Of a DNA stretch of 64,000 nucleotides, positions 51,157 to 60,470 are shown piece by piece. Numbering within the stretch: the stretch's first letter is position 1; every line of letters starts with the position of its first letter. The stretch is taken from contig JAEEIU010000015.1 of NCBI GenBank assembly GCA_016281495.1, positions 62,001 through 126,000 on the forward strand, written 5' to 3'. This DNA comes from Treponema sp. GTDB lineage: Bacteria > Spirochaetota > Spirochaetia > Treponematales > Treponemataceae. Made by a program: the position numbers and the translations under genes. The notes below the pieces were generated by a model that saw only the letters and a list, made by a program, of their open reading frames with translations, was not told the origin of the DNA and did not search any database.

Positions 51157-53367
51157 ATGAGACGTACTAAATCTAGATTTTTTACAAAGATACTTTCCGT
51201 ACTGGTCATTTCAATTTCGTCCCTGTGCTTTATTTCCTGCGGTGACTTGCTGAACATTCTGGTTCCGGTATTGTTCGGGCAGATAAGCGATTTTACGGCA
51301 ACTCCCGGAGATTCATATGTTTCGCTTTCTTGGAGCAACGGTTATTATTCTGGTTATCTGTATTTGGAGACAAAAGAGACAAATACAGATAACATAATAT
51401 CTGCGAATTGCGGCTGGATGGAACCTGATGCACAGGGGTTCTTGCCGACCGGATGCTATGTTGATGGGCTTTATAACGGTACATCCTATACTTTTACCCT
51501 TAAACTTTATGAAGAAGAAAATGAAAGTTCAAATGTGATTTCTTATGCCACAACTAGGGCAACTCCAAGTGAAGATGCTGGTGGAGGTTCCGGCGGATCT
51601 GGTGGTGGTGGAAGCGGTTCTGAAAAGACATGGAATGTGCCGTCTGAAGGTTACTTTTTGGAACTGCCTGGAAACACGTCTTCCGTTACGATTACTGGCG
51701 TTAATGGCAAGATGATTACCTATGCAAACGTAAATACGGGAACTTCAGGAATCATAAAATCATCTGCGGTGCGCCGCTATGTCTCTGGTTCCAATATAAG
51801 GGCTGCTGACACTGGCATTAGGGGAGTTGATTCTGCAGCCGTTCAAGATGCCGGGGAAAATGAATCTGTGATAAAGCACTTTGTTGCCCCAAGCTCTGTT
51901 AATGTCAAACCGAATCCAGCCCGTTCTGGAGCAAGCGGTGACACCTGGAATAAATCAAAACCACAAATTGGTCAGACCCGCTCGATTTATGTTGATACAA
52001 ATAGTGACCTTTCGTCATTCCAGCAGGAGCGTATGACCCTTTATGCCATCGGATACAAGCCTGGTACAGATGACGAAATTGCCTGTCTTGTATGGGCAAA
52101 GGCAAGTGATGTAGGAACTGGTTCAAATAGAAAAGTCACTCTTGATGCCATTCAGGACATTGCGTTTAAGTTTGTGCAGCATTATCAGTTTGAGGAAAAT
52201 GTCTTTGGAAGTACCTATGACAAGCTGTTGACGAACTTGGGGGCAACTCCAATGACAAATGCCCCTACAAATGATTGGGTGAATATTGTCCTTTACGATA
52301 TCGGCCGTGATGGTACGGCTGGAACCTGCGGTGTGGTCGGTTATTTCTGGGCAAAGGATTATTATAAGACAGGATATACTAATTCAAGCTCGGATCCAAG
52401 AAGCGTTACCAACGAAGGAAAGTATTTCTATGTTGACGTTCCTTTCTGCAACTATAATTCAACTAATAATACTTATACTGCAGGAAGCAGCACTGTCAGC
52501 GGTACGGTTATGTCCACCCTGTTCCATGAATACCAGCACATGATAGACTTTAACACAAAGACCATTACCCACAGCAAGGATACCTCCAGCTGCACATGGT
52601 ACAACGAGATGCTTTCCATGCTGTGTGAGGACATCATGGGAGACCAGCTTGGACTGGATGAGGTCGACAGGGTTGCAACAGGACGTATCAAGAATTTTAA
52701 CGCATACTATTATTACAGCGGTGCAGCACAATATCTGGAATCAAATTCCTGGGTTTCCTATGGAACTGCCTATGCCTTTGGTGCGTGGCTCGTGCGCAAT
52801 TATGGTGGTGTTCCCCTGATAAAGGAAATGAGTACAAACAATGCCGTGGGAAAAGACAGTATTGTAAATGCTGTTAAGACCGTAAGCGGAGTTGACAGAT
52901 CTTGGAATGATTTGATGAAGGAATACATACAGGCTTGTGGTTTCAGGACTGCGTTTGCCGCTGGACATGGTTTGGAGACATTTAATGTGGTGCCGAGTAG
53001 TAAATATTACTATTCAATTATTAATGACGCTGGAAGTGAGATAACAATTTATGCTCAACTTGATAATACGGCATTTTTAACTTCAAGAGACGTATCCAAT
53101 GCACTTGAAGGTACCCTCAAGGGAATCAACTTGTGGAGTTCCGATTACCGCAACAAATCAACCTACGGACCGGTCATCTTGAGCCCCAATAGTTCTGTGG
53201 ACGTACAGCCTACTGGTTTTGTGTTCCGTAATGTAGGACAGGCCACACAGGATTCTGTTACACTCAGGTTTACGACCAGCTCCAATTCCAACGAAAAGCT
53301 TTACATTTTCGTTCAGGATTACAAGGCCAGCAGCACTCAGGATACAACAGCAGAAGTTACACAATAA
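51157..53367 (+). CDS. M30/hyicolysin-like lipoprotein metallopeptidase
   Basis: A lipoprotein signal (lipobox FISC) precedes a fibronectin-III-like domain (about 42-135: ISDFTATPGDSYVSLSWSNG), a flexible Gly/Ser linker (GGGSGGSGGGGSGSE), and a long catalytic region. HEYQHMID at 457-464 is the HExxH zinc site, and E484 in WYNEMLSMLCED is a plausible third ligand, the M30 arrangement. At 736 residues, probably anchored on the outer surface and acting on host or feed proteins. GGGGGG precedes the ATG closely. The M29 aminopeptidase gene follows after 15 nt. Confidence 0.8.
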   Translation: MRRTKSRFFTKILSVLVISISSLCFISCGDLLNILVPVLFGQISDFTATPGDSYVSLSWSNGYYSGYLYLETKETNTDNIISANCGWMEPDAQGFLPTGCYVDGLYNGTSYTFTLKLYEEENESSNVISYATTRATPSEDAGGGSGGSGGGGSGSEKTWNVPSEGYFLELPGNTSSVTITGVNGKMITYANVNTGTSGIIKSSAVRRYVSGSNIRAADTGIRGVDSAAVQDAGENESVIKHFVAPSSVNVKPNPARSGASGDTWNKSKPQIGQTRSIYVDTNSDLSSFQQERMTLYAIGYKPGTDDEIACLVWAKASDVGTGSNRKVTLDAIQDIAFKFVQHYQFEENVFGSTYDKLLTNLGATPMTNAPTNDWVNIVLYDIGRDGTAGTCGVVGYFWAKDYYKTGYTNSSSDPRSVTNEGKYFYVDVPFCNYNSTNNTYTAGSSTVSGTVMSTLFHEYQHMIDFNTKTITHSKDTSSCTWYNEMLSMLCEDIMGDQLGLDEVDRVATGRIKNFNAYYYYSGAAQYLESNSWVSYGTAYAFGAWLVRNYGGVPLIKEMSTNNAVGKDSIVNAVKTVSGVDRSWNDLMKEYIQACGFRTAFAAGHGLETFNVVPSSKYYYSIINDAGSEITIYAQLDNTAFLTSRDVSNALEGTLKGINLWSSDYRNKSTYGPVILSPNSSVDVQPTGFVFRNVGQATQDSVTLRFTTSSNSNEKLYIFVQDYKASSTQDTTAEVTQ

Positions 53368-53382
53368 AGGGAGTTAAATAGC

Positions 53383-54501
53383 ATGCTTTCTAATAAACAA
53401 AAGACACCGGCTCAGACTGTCATTAATGAGGTTTGTAAAATCAAGAAGGGCGAGACGGTTTTGATAATCGCAAACCCAGAGACAAACCTTATTGCACAGG
53501 ATTTATATCTTGCGGCACAGGAAGTTGAGGCAAAACCAACCCTCATGTACCAGCCAAAGAAAACCATTATGGACATGGCGGAAAAGGCCGTTATCGGTGC
53601 AATAAAGACAGAACCGGACGTGATATTTTCCATCTCGGCAAACAAGCTGGGAAAAGATGCGGATGCAATAGCAAATCCATATGTCATGGAAAATGGCGAA
53701 ACTTACGACAACACCTTCGACTATCTGTTGAGCGGCAAAAAATGCATGCGTGCGGTGTGGACTCCGGGACTTACCCAGGACATGTTCAACAGGACGGTGC
53801 AGATTGACTACGAGCTGCTCAGGAAAAGATGTGATGCAATATGCGCGCTTTATGAGGATGCCCTTACTGTTCATGTGACATCTCCCGGTGGAACTGATGT
53901 TCTTGTTCCTGTTAACGGCAGGGAAGCCCTTGTTGATGACGGTGATTTTTCCAAGCCAGGCAGTGGAGGAAATGTCCCAAGCGGTGAAGTGTTCATATCT
54001 CCCCAGTTGCCCGGTGTGGGAGAGTCAAAAGGCATAAACGGAACCATCGTGTTTGACGGCAGCATGACATTTTCATCTGGTGATGCAATGTTAAAGACTC
54101 CGATTAAGGTAAAGTTGGTAGACGGTTTTGTCACAGACATAAGCGGTGGAGAGGAAGCCAAAAGACTTCTTAAGGATATTACCACAGCAGAAAAAGAAGC
54201 CCTTTTGATGGAAAGTAACGGCAGACTGGAAAAAGGACAGGGCACGATTTACAGCCGTAACGCAAGAAACATCGGGGAGCTTGGAATTGGATTGAACCCT
54301 GCTGCAAACATCACAGGCAACATGCTTGAAGATGAGAAGGCGTTCAGGACATGTCATTTTGCAATAGGACAGAACTACGACGGAGATGCACCCGCATTGA
54401 TTCATTTTGACGGCATAGTGCGTGAACCAACCCTCACAATCAATTACAGGGACGGCCACAGCTATACCCTTATAGAAAACGGAAACCTGAAACTTGACTA
54501 G
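53383..54501 (+). CDS. M29-family aminopeptidase
   Basis: Aminopeptidase T/II-like metalloenzyme of 372 residues. The C-terminal half carries the family pattern: NVPSGEVFISP, RNIGELGIGLNPAANITGNM and ILEDEKAFRTCHFAIG-like ending (MLEDEKAFRTCHFAIGQNYD), followed by HFDGIVREPT, which contains the metal-binding Glu, His and Asp residues of M29. No signal peptide, so cytoplasmic; it could finish digestion of imported peptides. It follows the surface peptidase gene by 15 nt. GGGAG precedes the ATG. Confidence 0.88.
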   Translation: MLSNKQKTPAQTVINEVCKIKKGETVLIIANPETNLIAQDLYLAAQEVEAKPTLMYQPKKTIMDMAEKAVIGAIKTEPDVIFSISANKLGKDADAIANPYVMENGETYDNTFDYLLSGKKCMRAVWTPGLTQDMFNRTVQIDYELLRKRCDAICALYEDALTVHVTSPGGTDVLVPVNGREALVDDGDFSKPGSGGNVPSGEVFISPQLPGVGESKGINGTIVFDGSMTFSSGDAMLKTPIKVKLVDGFVTDISGGEEAKRLLKDITTAEKEALLMESNGRLEKGQGTIYSRNARNIGELGIGLNPAANITGNMLEDEKAFRTCHFAIGQNYDGDAPALIHFDGIVREPTLTINYRDGHSYTLIENGNLKLD

Positions 54502-54510
54502 GAATGGAAT

Positions 54511-54972
54511 ATGAAAAGGAAAGTAACATTTTTGACAATGGCATTGATAATCGCTGTGTCTGCAATTCCTGTTGTTGCAGGAGGAACCAAAGAAGATATG
54601 GCAGATGAACAGGATATAGTCGTACAGAACCAAAAGAACGTGCTTCATGTTGTAGGCGAAAAGGCCGCTGATTTTGGTGAAGGCGGTGGCGGTGGAGCTG
54701 CCCGTGTGCCGGAGGGGTTTGAGGCAGAGGACTTGCTCAAGACCGGAGAGGTAAAGGCAGAACTCACTGTATTAACCGGAAAATTAAAGGTCAGCGGTGG
54801 AAAAGGAAAGAGAACGTTCAAGTTAAAGGCAAGTGACGGAAAGACATACCAGGTGCAGGTAGAGGAAGCCAAGATGGAGATACTTGCCCAGCTAAAGGGA
54901 CAGAACATAAAGGCCCGTGGTGTCTTCTACGGAAACACCTTCCTTGTGTTTGACTTTATTCTGCAGAAGTAA
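54511..54972 (+). CDS. Secreted small protein of unknown function
   Basis: A signal peptide (MKRKVTFLTMALIIAVSAIP) is followed by an acidic segment, a Gly-run (FGEGGGGGAARVPEG) and a C-terminal domain of about 90 residues that looks like a small beta-barrel (AELTVLTGKLKVSGGKGKRT, YQVQVEEAKMEILAQLKGQN), reminiscent of OB-fold periplasmic proteins. No named family. It begins 9 nt after the M29 gene and may share its message. Repeat elements follow its stop. Confidence 0.68.
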   Translation: MKRKVTFLTMALIIAVSAIPVVAGGTKEDMADEQDIVVQNQKNVLHVVGEKAADFGEGGGGGAARVPEGFEAEDLLKTGEVKAELTVLTGKLKVSGGKGKRTFKLKASDGKTYQVQVEEAKMEILAQLKGQNIKARGVFYGNTFLVFDFILQK

Positions 54973-54973
54973 T

Positions 54974-55130
54974 TGTCATGCTGAACTTAATGGCCTTCGG
55001 CGGCTTCGCACCGCATCTTAACATGCAATATAAGGATTCCGGGTCAAGCCCGGAATGACGGATAAGTTAAGTCCGGAATGACGGCCTCTGTCATGCTGAA
55101 CCTGATTCAGCATCTTAAGTTTGGAATGAC
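54974..55130. repeat. Compound TGTCAT-type intergenic repeat
   Basis: Successive fragments TGTCATGCTGAACTT, ATTCCGGGTCAAGCCCGGAATGACG, GTCCGGAATGACG and TGTCATGCTGAACCTGATTCAGCATC...GGAATGAC show at least two overlapping or nested copies. The right end enters the coding region of the ABC gene and supplies its last codons. Confidence 0.7.
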
Positions 55131-55958
55131 CTCACTGATTTGATTCAGGGTTTCGCGTGTCATGTCCTCGGATTTTTTGAGCATTGCCACAGGAACTCCG
55201 TATGCTTTTTCCAGGGCGGCATCAGTCATCACTTCCTGAGGTGTTCCGTAATCCATGTCGCGGTTGGGATAGAACAAAAGCACGTTTTCCGCATATTCCC
55301 TTGTCAAATCCAGTTCATGCATGGAGATGAAAACAGCAGTCTTTGTCTTCTTTGCATAGTCGCGGATGTAGGCAAGGGCATTTTTTTTCTGCTCCCATTC
55401 CATTGCAAAGAGGGGTTCGTCCATAAAAATCGAAGCGCTTCCGTACAGCATGCTGAATGCCAAAAGCACCCTCTGAATCTCTCCCTTGCTCAATTGCCTT
55501 AAACCGTGGTCAAGCAGTTTTTCAAGCTCAAATACTTCGATTACCTCATCTAAAAGCGATGCACCTTTGTTGATGGCATTTGCATTTCCCTTTAGTGCCC
55601 CGTTTGAATACACGTAAGCCAAAAGCGATGAAACCTTGTCGTCTGACTCAAATTCCATGTTCTGGTAAATCACGGATGCAAGAAGGTTCTTTTTCTGTTC
55701 ATCAAGGGCAGCGATGTCCTGACCAAAAAGCAATATTTTGCCTGCATCTGGAGCAATTCGTCCGCTTGCAAGCATCATGAATGTGGATTTTCCGCTTCCG
55801 TTTGGTCCTATCAGACTTGTAAAGCCTGCGGGAATTGAGCCTGTAAAATGATCAAATACTGGAGGTGGAATTATTACAGTACCATTTTCGTCCTTGCTTC
55901 CGTCCGGTGGATATGCAAAGCTTACGTCAGAGAATTCTATGCAGGTGGTGTCACTCAT
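55107..55958 (-). CDS. ABC transporter-type ATPase
   Basis: A single 283-residue cassette: Walker A LIGPNGSGKSTFMML, Q-loop VIYQNMEFESD, signature QLSKGEIQRVLLA, Walker B SIFMDEPLFAME and H-loop ISMHELDLT. It resembles FecE/ZnuC-like cassettes, but no permease adjoins it. The start overlaps the response-regulator stop (ATGA). The last residues VIPNLRC and the stop are coded by an intergenic-type repeat that has invaded the 3' end. Confidence 0.82.
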   Translation of the reverse strand: MSDTTCIEFSDVSFAYPPDGSKDENGTVIIPPPVFDHFTGSIPAGFTSLIGPNGSGKSTFMMLASGRIAPDAGKILLFGQDIAALDEQKKNLLASVIYQNMEFESDDKVSSLLAYVYSNGALKGNANAINKGASLLDEVIEVFELEKLLDHGLRQLSKGEIQRVLLAFSMLYGSASIFMDEPLFAMEWEQKKNALAYIRDYAKKTKTAVFISMHELDLTREYAENVLLFYPNRDMDYGTPQEVMTDAALEKAYGVPVAMLKKSEDMTRETLNQISEVIPNLRC

Positions 55959-56869
55959 TCGTTTTCTTCCGCCTGTTCCTGTGATTTTTCCTTTTCCTCT
56001 TCTTCCAGCAGTTCAAGTTCAATCGGAATCCTTGGGTCAACTGTTTTTTTGTTCAGTCCCAAAGCCTGTTTTGCAAAGAAGTCTTCTACGGTTTGTGTCA
56101 GGATGGATGGAGAAATCGGCTTCAAGAGGTAGTTCTCCGGTTTGCCTTCAAGAACACGCATGACTATCTTTTTGTCATCCTTGGAGGTAAGGAAGATGAC
56201 CGGAATGTTAATTGTCATCTGCTCGCTGCGCAGGATCCTGAAAGTTTCAAGGCCAGAGAGAATCGGCATCTCATAATCAAGAAGGATCAGGTCAACAGTG
56301 CGTTCCTTGAGGAAGTCCACGGCGTTAAGACCGGAGTTTGTTATGTATACGTTGAATTTCTTTGAAAGGCTTGTCTGCATTGAGCGGAGGAAAGAAGTGT
56401 CGTCATCAACAATCATGATTGTCTTTTTGCTTGTGTCCTCGCTGCCTGTGAATCCCCTCTGTACTCCACCGTTTGTTGAATCGATGCTGTATCCAGAGCA
56501 TGCAATGTCAAGCTGTGTAATAAGGTCACTTGTGTTTACGGGGCGCTGGAATGCCTTGGTAATCAAATCCTTGTCTATGATGCGGTAGGCGTTCTCTATG
56601 TCTATGGGGTTACCGATAAGGAAAAGATGCTTGGTCGGGTCTTCCTTTATCATTGTTTCAAAGAATGTAAGGGTTGCATTGTAGCGGGTTTCGTCTCCGT
56701 CCAGATAAACCAGGAATATCTTTGGCAGGTTAGGCAGTGACTTTATTTCTTTTGGGTGTGGCAAAGAAAAAATAATCTCATAGCCTGCACTTTCCAGAGA
56801 TTTTTCCATGGCGGTAATCAAAAAACTTTCCGCTGCCTCATTTATAAACAAAAGCCGTTTATCCATCAT
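55955..56869 (-). CDS. Response regulator with N-terminal pseudo-receiver
   Basis: A canonical receiver at about 149-268: IMIVDDDTSFLRSM, phospho-acceptor Asp in LILLDYEMPILSG, Thr in IPVIFLTSKDD, Lys in NYLLKPIS. Residues 1-130 resemble a receiver without the acidic pocket (FLVYLDGDETRYN). An acidic Glu-rich tail ends the chain; no DNA-binding or enzymatic output is present, so it probably acts by protein contact. It lies 6 nt after the hybrid-kinase gene, its likely partner. GGGGG precedes the ATG. Confidence 0.85.
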   Translation of the reverse strand: MMDKRLLFINEAAESFLITAMEKSLESAGYEIIFSLPHPKEIKSLPNLPKIFLVYLDGDETRYNATLTFFETMIKEDPTKHLFLIGNPIDIENAYRIIDKDLITKAFQRPVNTSDLITQLDIACSGYSIDSTNGGVQRGFTGSEDTSKKTIMIVDDDTSFLRSMQTSLSKKFNVYITNSGLNAVDFLKERTVDLILLDYEMPILSGLETFRILRSEQMTINIPVIFLTSKDDKKIVMRVLEGKPENYLLKPISPSILTQTVEDFFAKQALGLNKKTVDPRIPIELELLEEEEKEKSQEQAEENE

Positions 56870-56875
56870 AACCCC

Positions 56876-59350
56876 CTATATATTCAACAGCTCCATCAGC
56901 GCTTTTCTGTCTCCCCCGCGTGCACAACGTTTTATTTCATTATATCTTTGTTCTTCTTCCGGTGGAACTGAATATGACTCTATCATATCTATTATACTAT
57001 CAATTGCGTTAAAGTCAAATGAAAGTGTAAATTCTTTTATTGCCTGAATGGCCTCGTTGTACCTGTCTTTTGCAATTTGAGGCTTTTTTGCCTGTCCCTT
57101 GTCCAAAACCGACAGTTTTTGTATGTACGAACGGTAAAGTGTAAGCAATTCACCGGTTTTTTTGTTGATTTCCTCTATGTTCTGCTCGTCACCGCATTTT
57201 TCAAGGTAAGCGGCTTTTTCCGACAGTTCCAGGGCACCGATAAGGCGGGATGAACTTTTGAGCGAATGAACCTGAATCGTATAGTTCTTAAAGTCATTGT
57301 CATGCCAGTATTGCTCAATCTGGTTTGCACGGATCTTGATGTTGTCGTAATATTCCCTTAGGGCAACCATCAGGACCTCTGAAGTTCCGCAGTTTTGCAT
57401 GGCGGTTGGAATGTTCAGGCCCTCCATGTTACGGAAATCCTTTAAGATGGCCTGCTTTGACTTTTCCTGATCCAGAACATCATTCGGTACCATAAGCTTG
57501 TCCGGCGGCAGATAGTATTTGAGCATCTTTTCAAGCTGAACGCTGTTCACGGGCTTGGAGATATAGTCAGAGAAACCTTCCTTGATGTAGTATTCACGTG
57601 CTCCTGATACAACATTTGCGGTAAGGGCTATGCATGGAACATCCTTGCACTTGCTGTCCGGCATTTCTTTCATTGCATGCAGGGCTTCAACTCCGCTCAT
57701 TCCCGGCATCCTGTGGTCTATGAAGATGACGTCGTAGTGGGTTTCCTTTACTTTTTCAAGCATTTCACGTGCGCTGAGTATGCTGTCCACCTTGATTTGT
57801 GTCTGCTTAAGGAGGCCTTCCATGACGACCAGATTCATCCTTGTGTCATCTACAACAAGAATGTGGGCGTTTGGTGCGTGGAAGCTTTCCTTGTAGGCCA
57901 CCTCTGAATGTATGATTGAATTGTACCGTTCGGTAAAGTTTCCGATTTTTTCCCACCATGTAACCTGCTGCTTTACCGAAAACGAGAATGTGGAACCTTC
58001 GCCGTAGGTGCTCTGTACCTTGAGCTTTGAGCCCATCTTGTTCAGGAGCATTTGGGTAATGCTTAGGCCCAGACCTGAACCTTCTATCGTACGGTTGCGT
58101 ATCTCGTCAACACGCTCAAATTCATTGAACATGCGGGAAAGATCTTCCGGTTTTATTCCTATTCCAGTGTCCTTTACGCTTGCCTCAAGATAGATCTGTC
58201 CTGAATCTATGCGCTCGTAGCCTATGGACAGGGTAATTGAGCCTTTTTCCGTATATTTGACTGCGTTGTTCAGAATGTTCAGCATGCACTGCTTGATTCT
58301 AAGCTCATCTCCAAAAAGAAGGTGAGGCATGGTTTCGTCAACATTGATGATAAGCTCAAGCTGCTTTTGCCTTGCTTTCTGGGAGACCATGTTCACAAGG
58401 TCGGTTATCATTGAGCTCAGTTCGTATTCTGCGGGTACAATCTCCAGCTTTCCTGATTCAATCTTGGAAAAGTCGAGGATGTCATTGATGATTTTCAGGA
58501 GCGTGTCACCGGATGTGCGGATGTTGCTGGCATATTCGCGGATTTTCGGGTTGTCTGTCTCGCGCAGGATGATTTCGTTTAATCCCAGAATTGAATGAAC
58601 CGGCGTGCGGATCTCGTGTGACATGTGTGCGACAAAAGAAGTTTTGGCCTCTCCCTTGGCTTTTTCCACTTCCAGATCCTTGTTGAGCTTTTCGTCCTTT
58701 GTCTCGATATAGCGTATCTGGTTTGTAAGGTGCTGTGCGCCTATGACGGTTCCGATACAGGTCACAATTACAGTCAGGATGGCATCCGTAAAGAAAACGT
58801 CGGCCGGCTTGAATTTGTATGATATGAAGAAAATGAGCAGCACCATTATGATGTTGTTGAATGCATTGCTTCTCCATCGCTTGTCTATGGTAAGGACCGG
58901 AAAAATGACGCGGAAAATAGGTACCATGATGTATGGGATGGGGAAGGGGTTGTTTAAGTTTACTAAAGTTGAGGAAATATATAGAAATAAGGAAATGATG
59001 TACAAAAATGGAAGCGGGTGCTTTCTTACCAGCTTGTGAAGGAAAATTGACGCACAAATGCAGAGGAAAAAAGCTATGGATGAAAAAAAGTAAATGATGC
59101 GGTGAATCTTGTCTGCCAATTTTGTATATTCCTGAACGACAGGAATCATGGAAATGAGGAAAAACGAAAATAAAAATATGAATGAGATGAGTGAAAATGT
59201 GTTGAAAAGACGGGAATTGGATTCGTTGATCAGTTCCTTTTTCGTAGAAAAGAAATCCGATTCGTTTTCAATTTTGTCGCCCCAAATGAATTTCTTACCC
59301 GTAAGAGCCTCCTCATGAATAATTATATCATAAGTGGGTAAAATTGCCAA
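56876..59350 (-). CDS. Hybrid sensor histidine kinase with receiver and HPt domains
   Basis: About six membrane spans in residues 50-205, then a dimerisation segment with H245 (AHMSHEIRTPVHSILGLNEI), ATPase motifs (LNNAVKYTEKG, VKDTGIGIKPEDL, GSGLGLSITQMLL), a receiver (HILVVDDTRMNLVV, IFIDHRMPG) and a C-terminal HPt domain (IQVHSLKSSSRLIG). A full phosphorelay is thus in one chain. The N-terminus is uncertain: the frame opens at a TTG at 59350, but a TATAAT at 59327-59322 and GAGGAGG at 59314-59308 lie inside it with no ATG/GTG/TTG in frame nearby. Confidence 0.9.
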   Translation of the reverse strand: MAILPTYDIIIHEEALTGKKFIWGDKIENESDFFSTKKELINESNSRLFNTFSLISFIFLFSFFLISMIPVVQEYTKLADKIHRIIYFFSSIAFFLCICASIFLHKLVRKHPLPFLYIISLFLYISSTLVNLNNPFPIPYIMVPIFRVIFPVLTIDKRWRSNAFNNIIMVLLIFFISYKFKPADVFFTDAILTVIVTCIGTVIGAQHLTNQIRYIETKDEKLNKDLEVEKAKGEAKTSFVAHMSHEIRTPVHSILGLNEIILRETDNPKIREYASNIRTSGDTLLKIINDILDFSKIESGKLEIVPAEYELSSMITDLVNMVSQKARQKQLELIINVDETMPHLLFGDELRIKQCMLNILNNAVKYTEKGSITLSIGYERIDSGQIYLEASVKDTGIGIKPEDLSRMFNEFERVDEIRNRTIEGSGLGLSITQMLLNKMGSKLKVQSTYGEGSTFSFSVKQQVTWWEKIGNFTERYNSIIHSEVAYKESFHAPNAHILVVDDTRMNLVVMEGLLKQTQIKVDSILSAREMLEKVKETHYDVIFIDHRMPGMSGVEALHAMKEMPDSKCKDVPCIALTANVVSGAREYYIKEGFSDYISKPVNSVQLEKMLKYYLPPDKLMVPNDVLDQEKSKQAILKDFRNMEGLNIPTAMQNCGTSEVLMVALREYYDNIKIRANQIEQYWHDNDFKNYTIQVHSLKSSSRLIGALELSEKAAYLEKCGDEQNIEEINKKTGELLTLYRSYIQKLSVLDKGQAKKPQIAKDRYNEAIQAIKEFTLSFDFNAIDSIIDMIESYSVPPEEEQRYNEIKRCARGGDRKALMELLNI

Positions 59351-59356
59351 ATTTTT

Positions 59357-60451
59357 TTAATTGCGGAGATTTGCCATTGCGGTTTTTAAAAGGGCACCGG
59401 CTGTATGCAGGACTGCATTGCGTGTTTTTGAAGAAAGCTTGGTGGATACGCCTATTACCTTGCTCAGGGATTTTATGGGGTTGTCCTTCATTTGGGCAAC
59501 CTCGGTTATGTCTGCGCTGCCCAATACGCCGAAAACCGTTTCTATGAAATCTTCCTTTTCTGCCGGAGAAAGGTCGTCCATCCATTGGTTTACGGTTTCA
59601 CCTATGAACATGGAGGCATTGTCCCTTTTTTCAAGCAGGTCAAAGCCATGGCCGTTTAATATCCAGCTCATCGGGTCGTGCTGTCCAAGTCCCCTTTCGT
59701 TGCTGCGTACGACCTTGTAATCGTCGGGGTGCGAGAAAAGCATTCCCACTATCGAAAGCTGAGGTACATATGTGTGGAGCCTGTCTTTTATGCTCAGGAA
59801 ACGTTCGGATTTAAAGAAGTCTGTGTTAAAACCCGGGCCGTCGTTGTTGTAGATGGAAATGATGCGGTCCATGCATTCGCTTTTGCAGTGTGTCGCGGCA
59901 TAGAGGGAAAGGTTTCCTCCCTTGGAATGGCCTCCCAGAATAATCTGGCCTTTCAGTTCCGTAAATGCCTGGTTCAGGTATTCCGTTGCGTCCAGTTGTG
60001 AGGGCACTTGCGGAAGATATCCCAGATTGAAGTCTTCCTTCCAGCCTACTATTGAACTGTCTGTTCCACGGTAAATTACTGCATTCCATTTGGGTGAGCA
60101 GAACGTTATGGCGCAAAACTGTTCCTCCTGTTCCAAATCGATTATGTTGCGGAATGCACAAAGGCAAAGAGAGCCGAATCTTCTGGTTTTTGAGGCTTCC
60201 AGAAAAAGCTCCATGGTACGCGGGTTTAATCCGGGCCCCAGTTCTGAACGCTGCTTGAAATCCTTGAGGTTTTGCATGTTAAGGGCAACATCCTTAAGGC
60301 ATGGCCCCTTATCTGTAAAGTCATGGGGTACAAGAGACAAATAATTCAGATATGTAATCTGGCACAAAAGCAGACAGTCAACTTCATTAAAGGCAGATTC
60401 TGAAAAGTCCAAGTCGCCACGCCAAGTCAAGTAATCAAAAAGATCTGCCAT
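59357..60451 (-). CDS. Mbeg1-like (DUF2974) alpha/beta hydrolase
   Basis: The nucleophile elbow GGHSKGGNLSLYAA is of the form G-X-S-X-G. Upstream AVIYRGTDSSIVGWKEDFNL is the usual lipase-like strand with the phrase YRGTD of this family, and YNNDGPGFN follows the elbow. At 364 residues, no signal peptide. Family members are predicted intracellular hydrolases without assigned substrates. The neighbouring OmpA gene ends 20 nt upstream in the same direction. Confidence 0.8.
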   Translation of the reverse strand: MADLFDYLTWRGDLDFSESAFNEVDCLLLCQITYLNYLSLVPHDFTDKGPCLKDVALNMQNLKDFKQRSELGPGLNPRTMELFLEASKTRRFGSLCLCAFRNIIDLEQEEQFCAITFCSPKWNAVIYRGTDSSIVGWKEDFNLGYLPQVPSQLDATEYLNQAFTELKGQIILGGHSKGGNLSLYAATHCKSECMDRIISIYNNDGPGFNTDFFKSERFLSIKDRLHTYVPQLSIVGMLFSHPDDYKVVRSNERGLGQHDPMSWILNGHGFDLLEKRDNASMFIGETVNQWMDDLSPAEKEDFIETVFGVLGSADITEVAQMKDNPIKSLSKVIGVSTKLSSKTRNAVLHTAGALLKTAMANLRN

Positions 60452-60470
60452 TTTGTCTGAACGATTTCCT

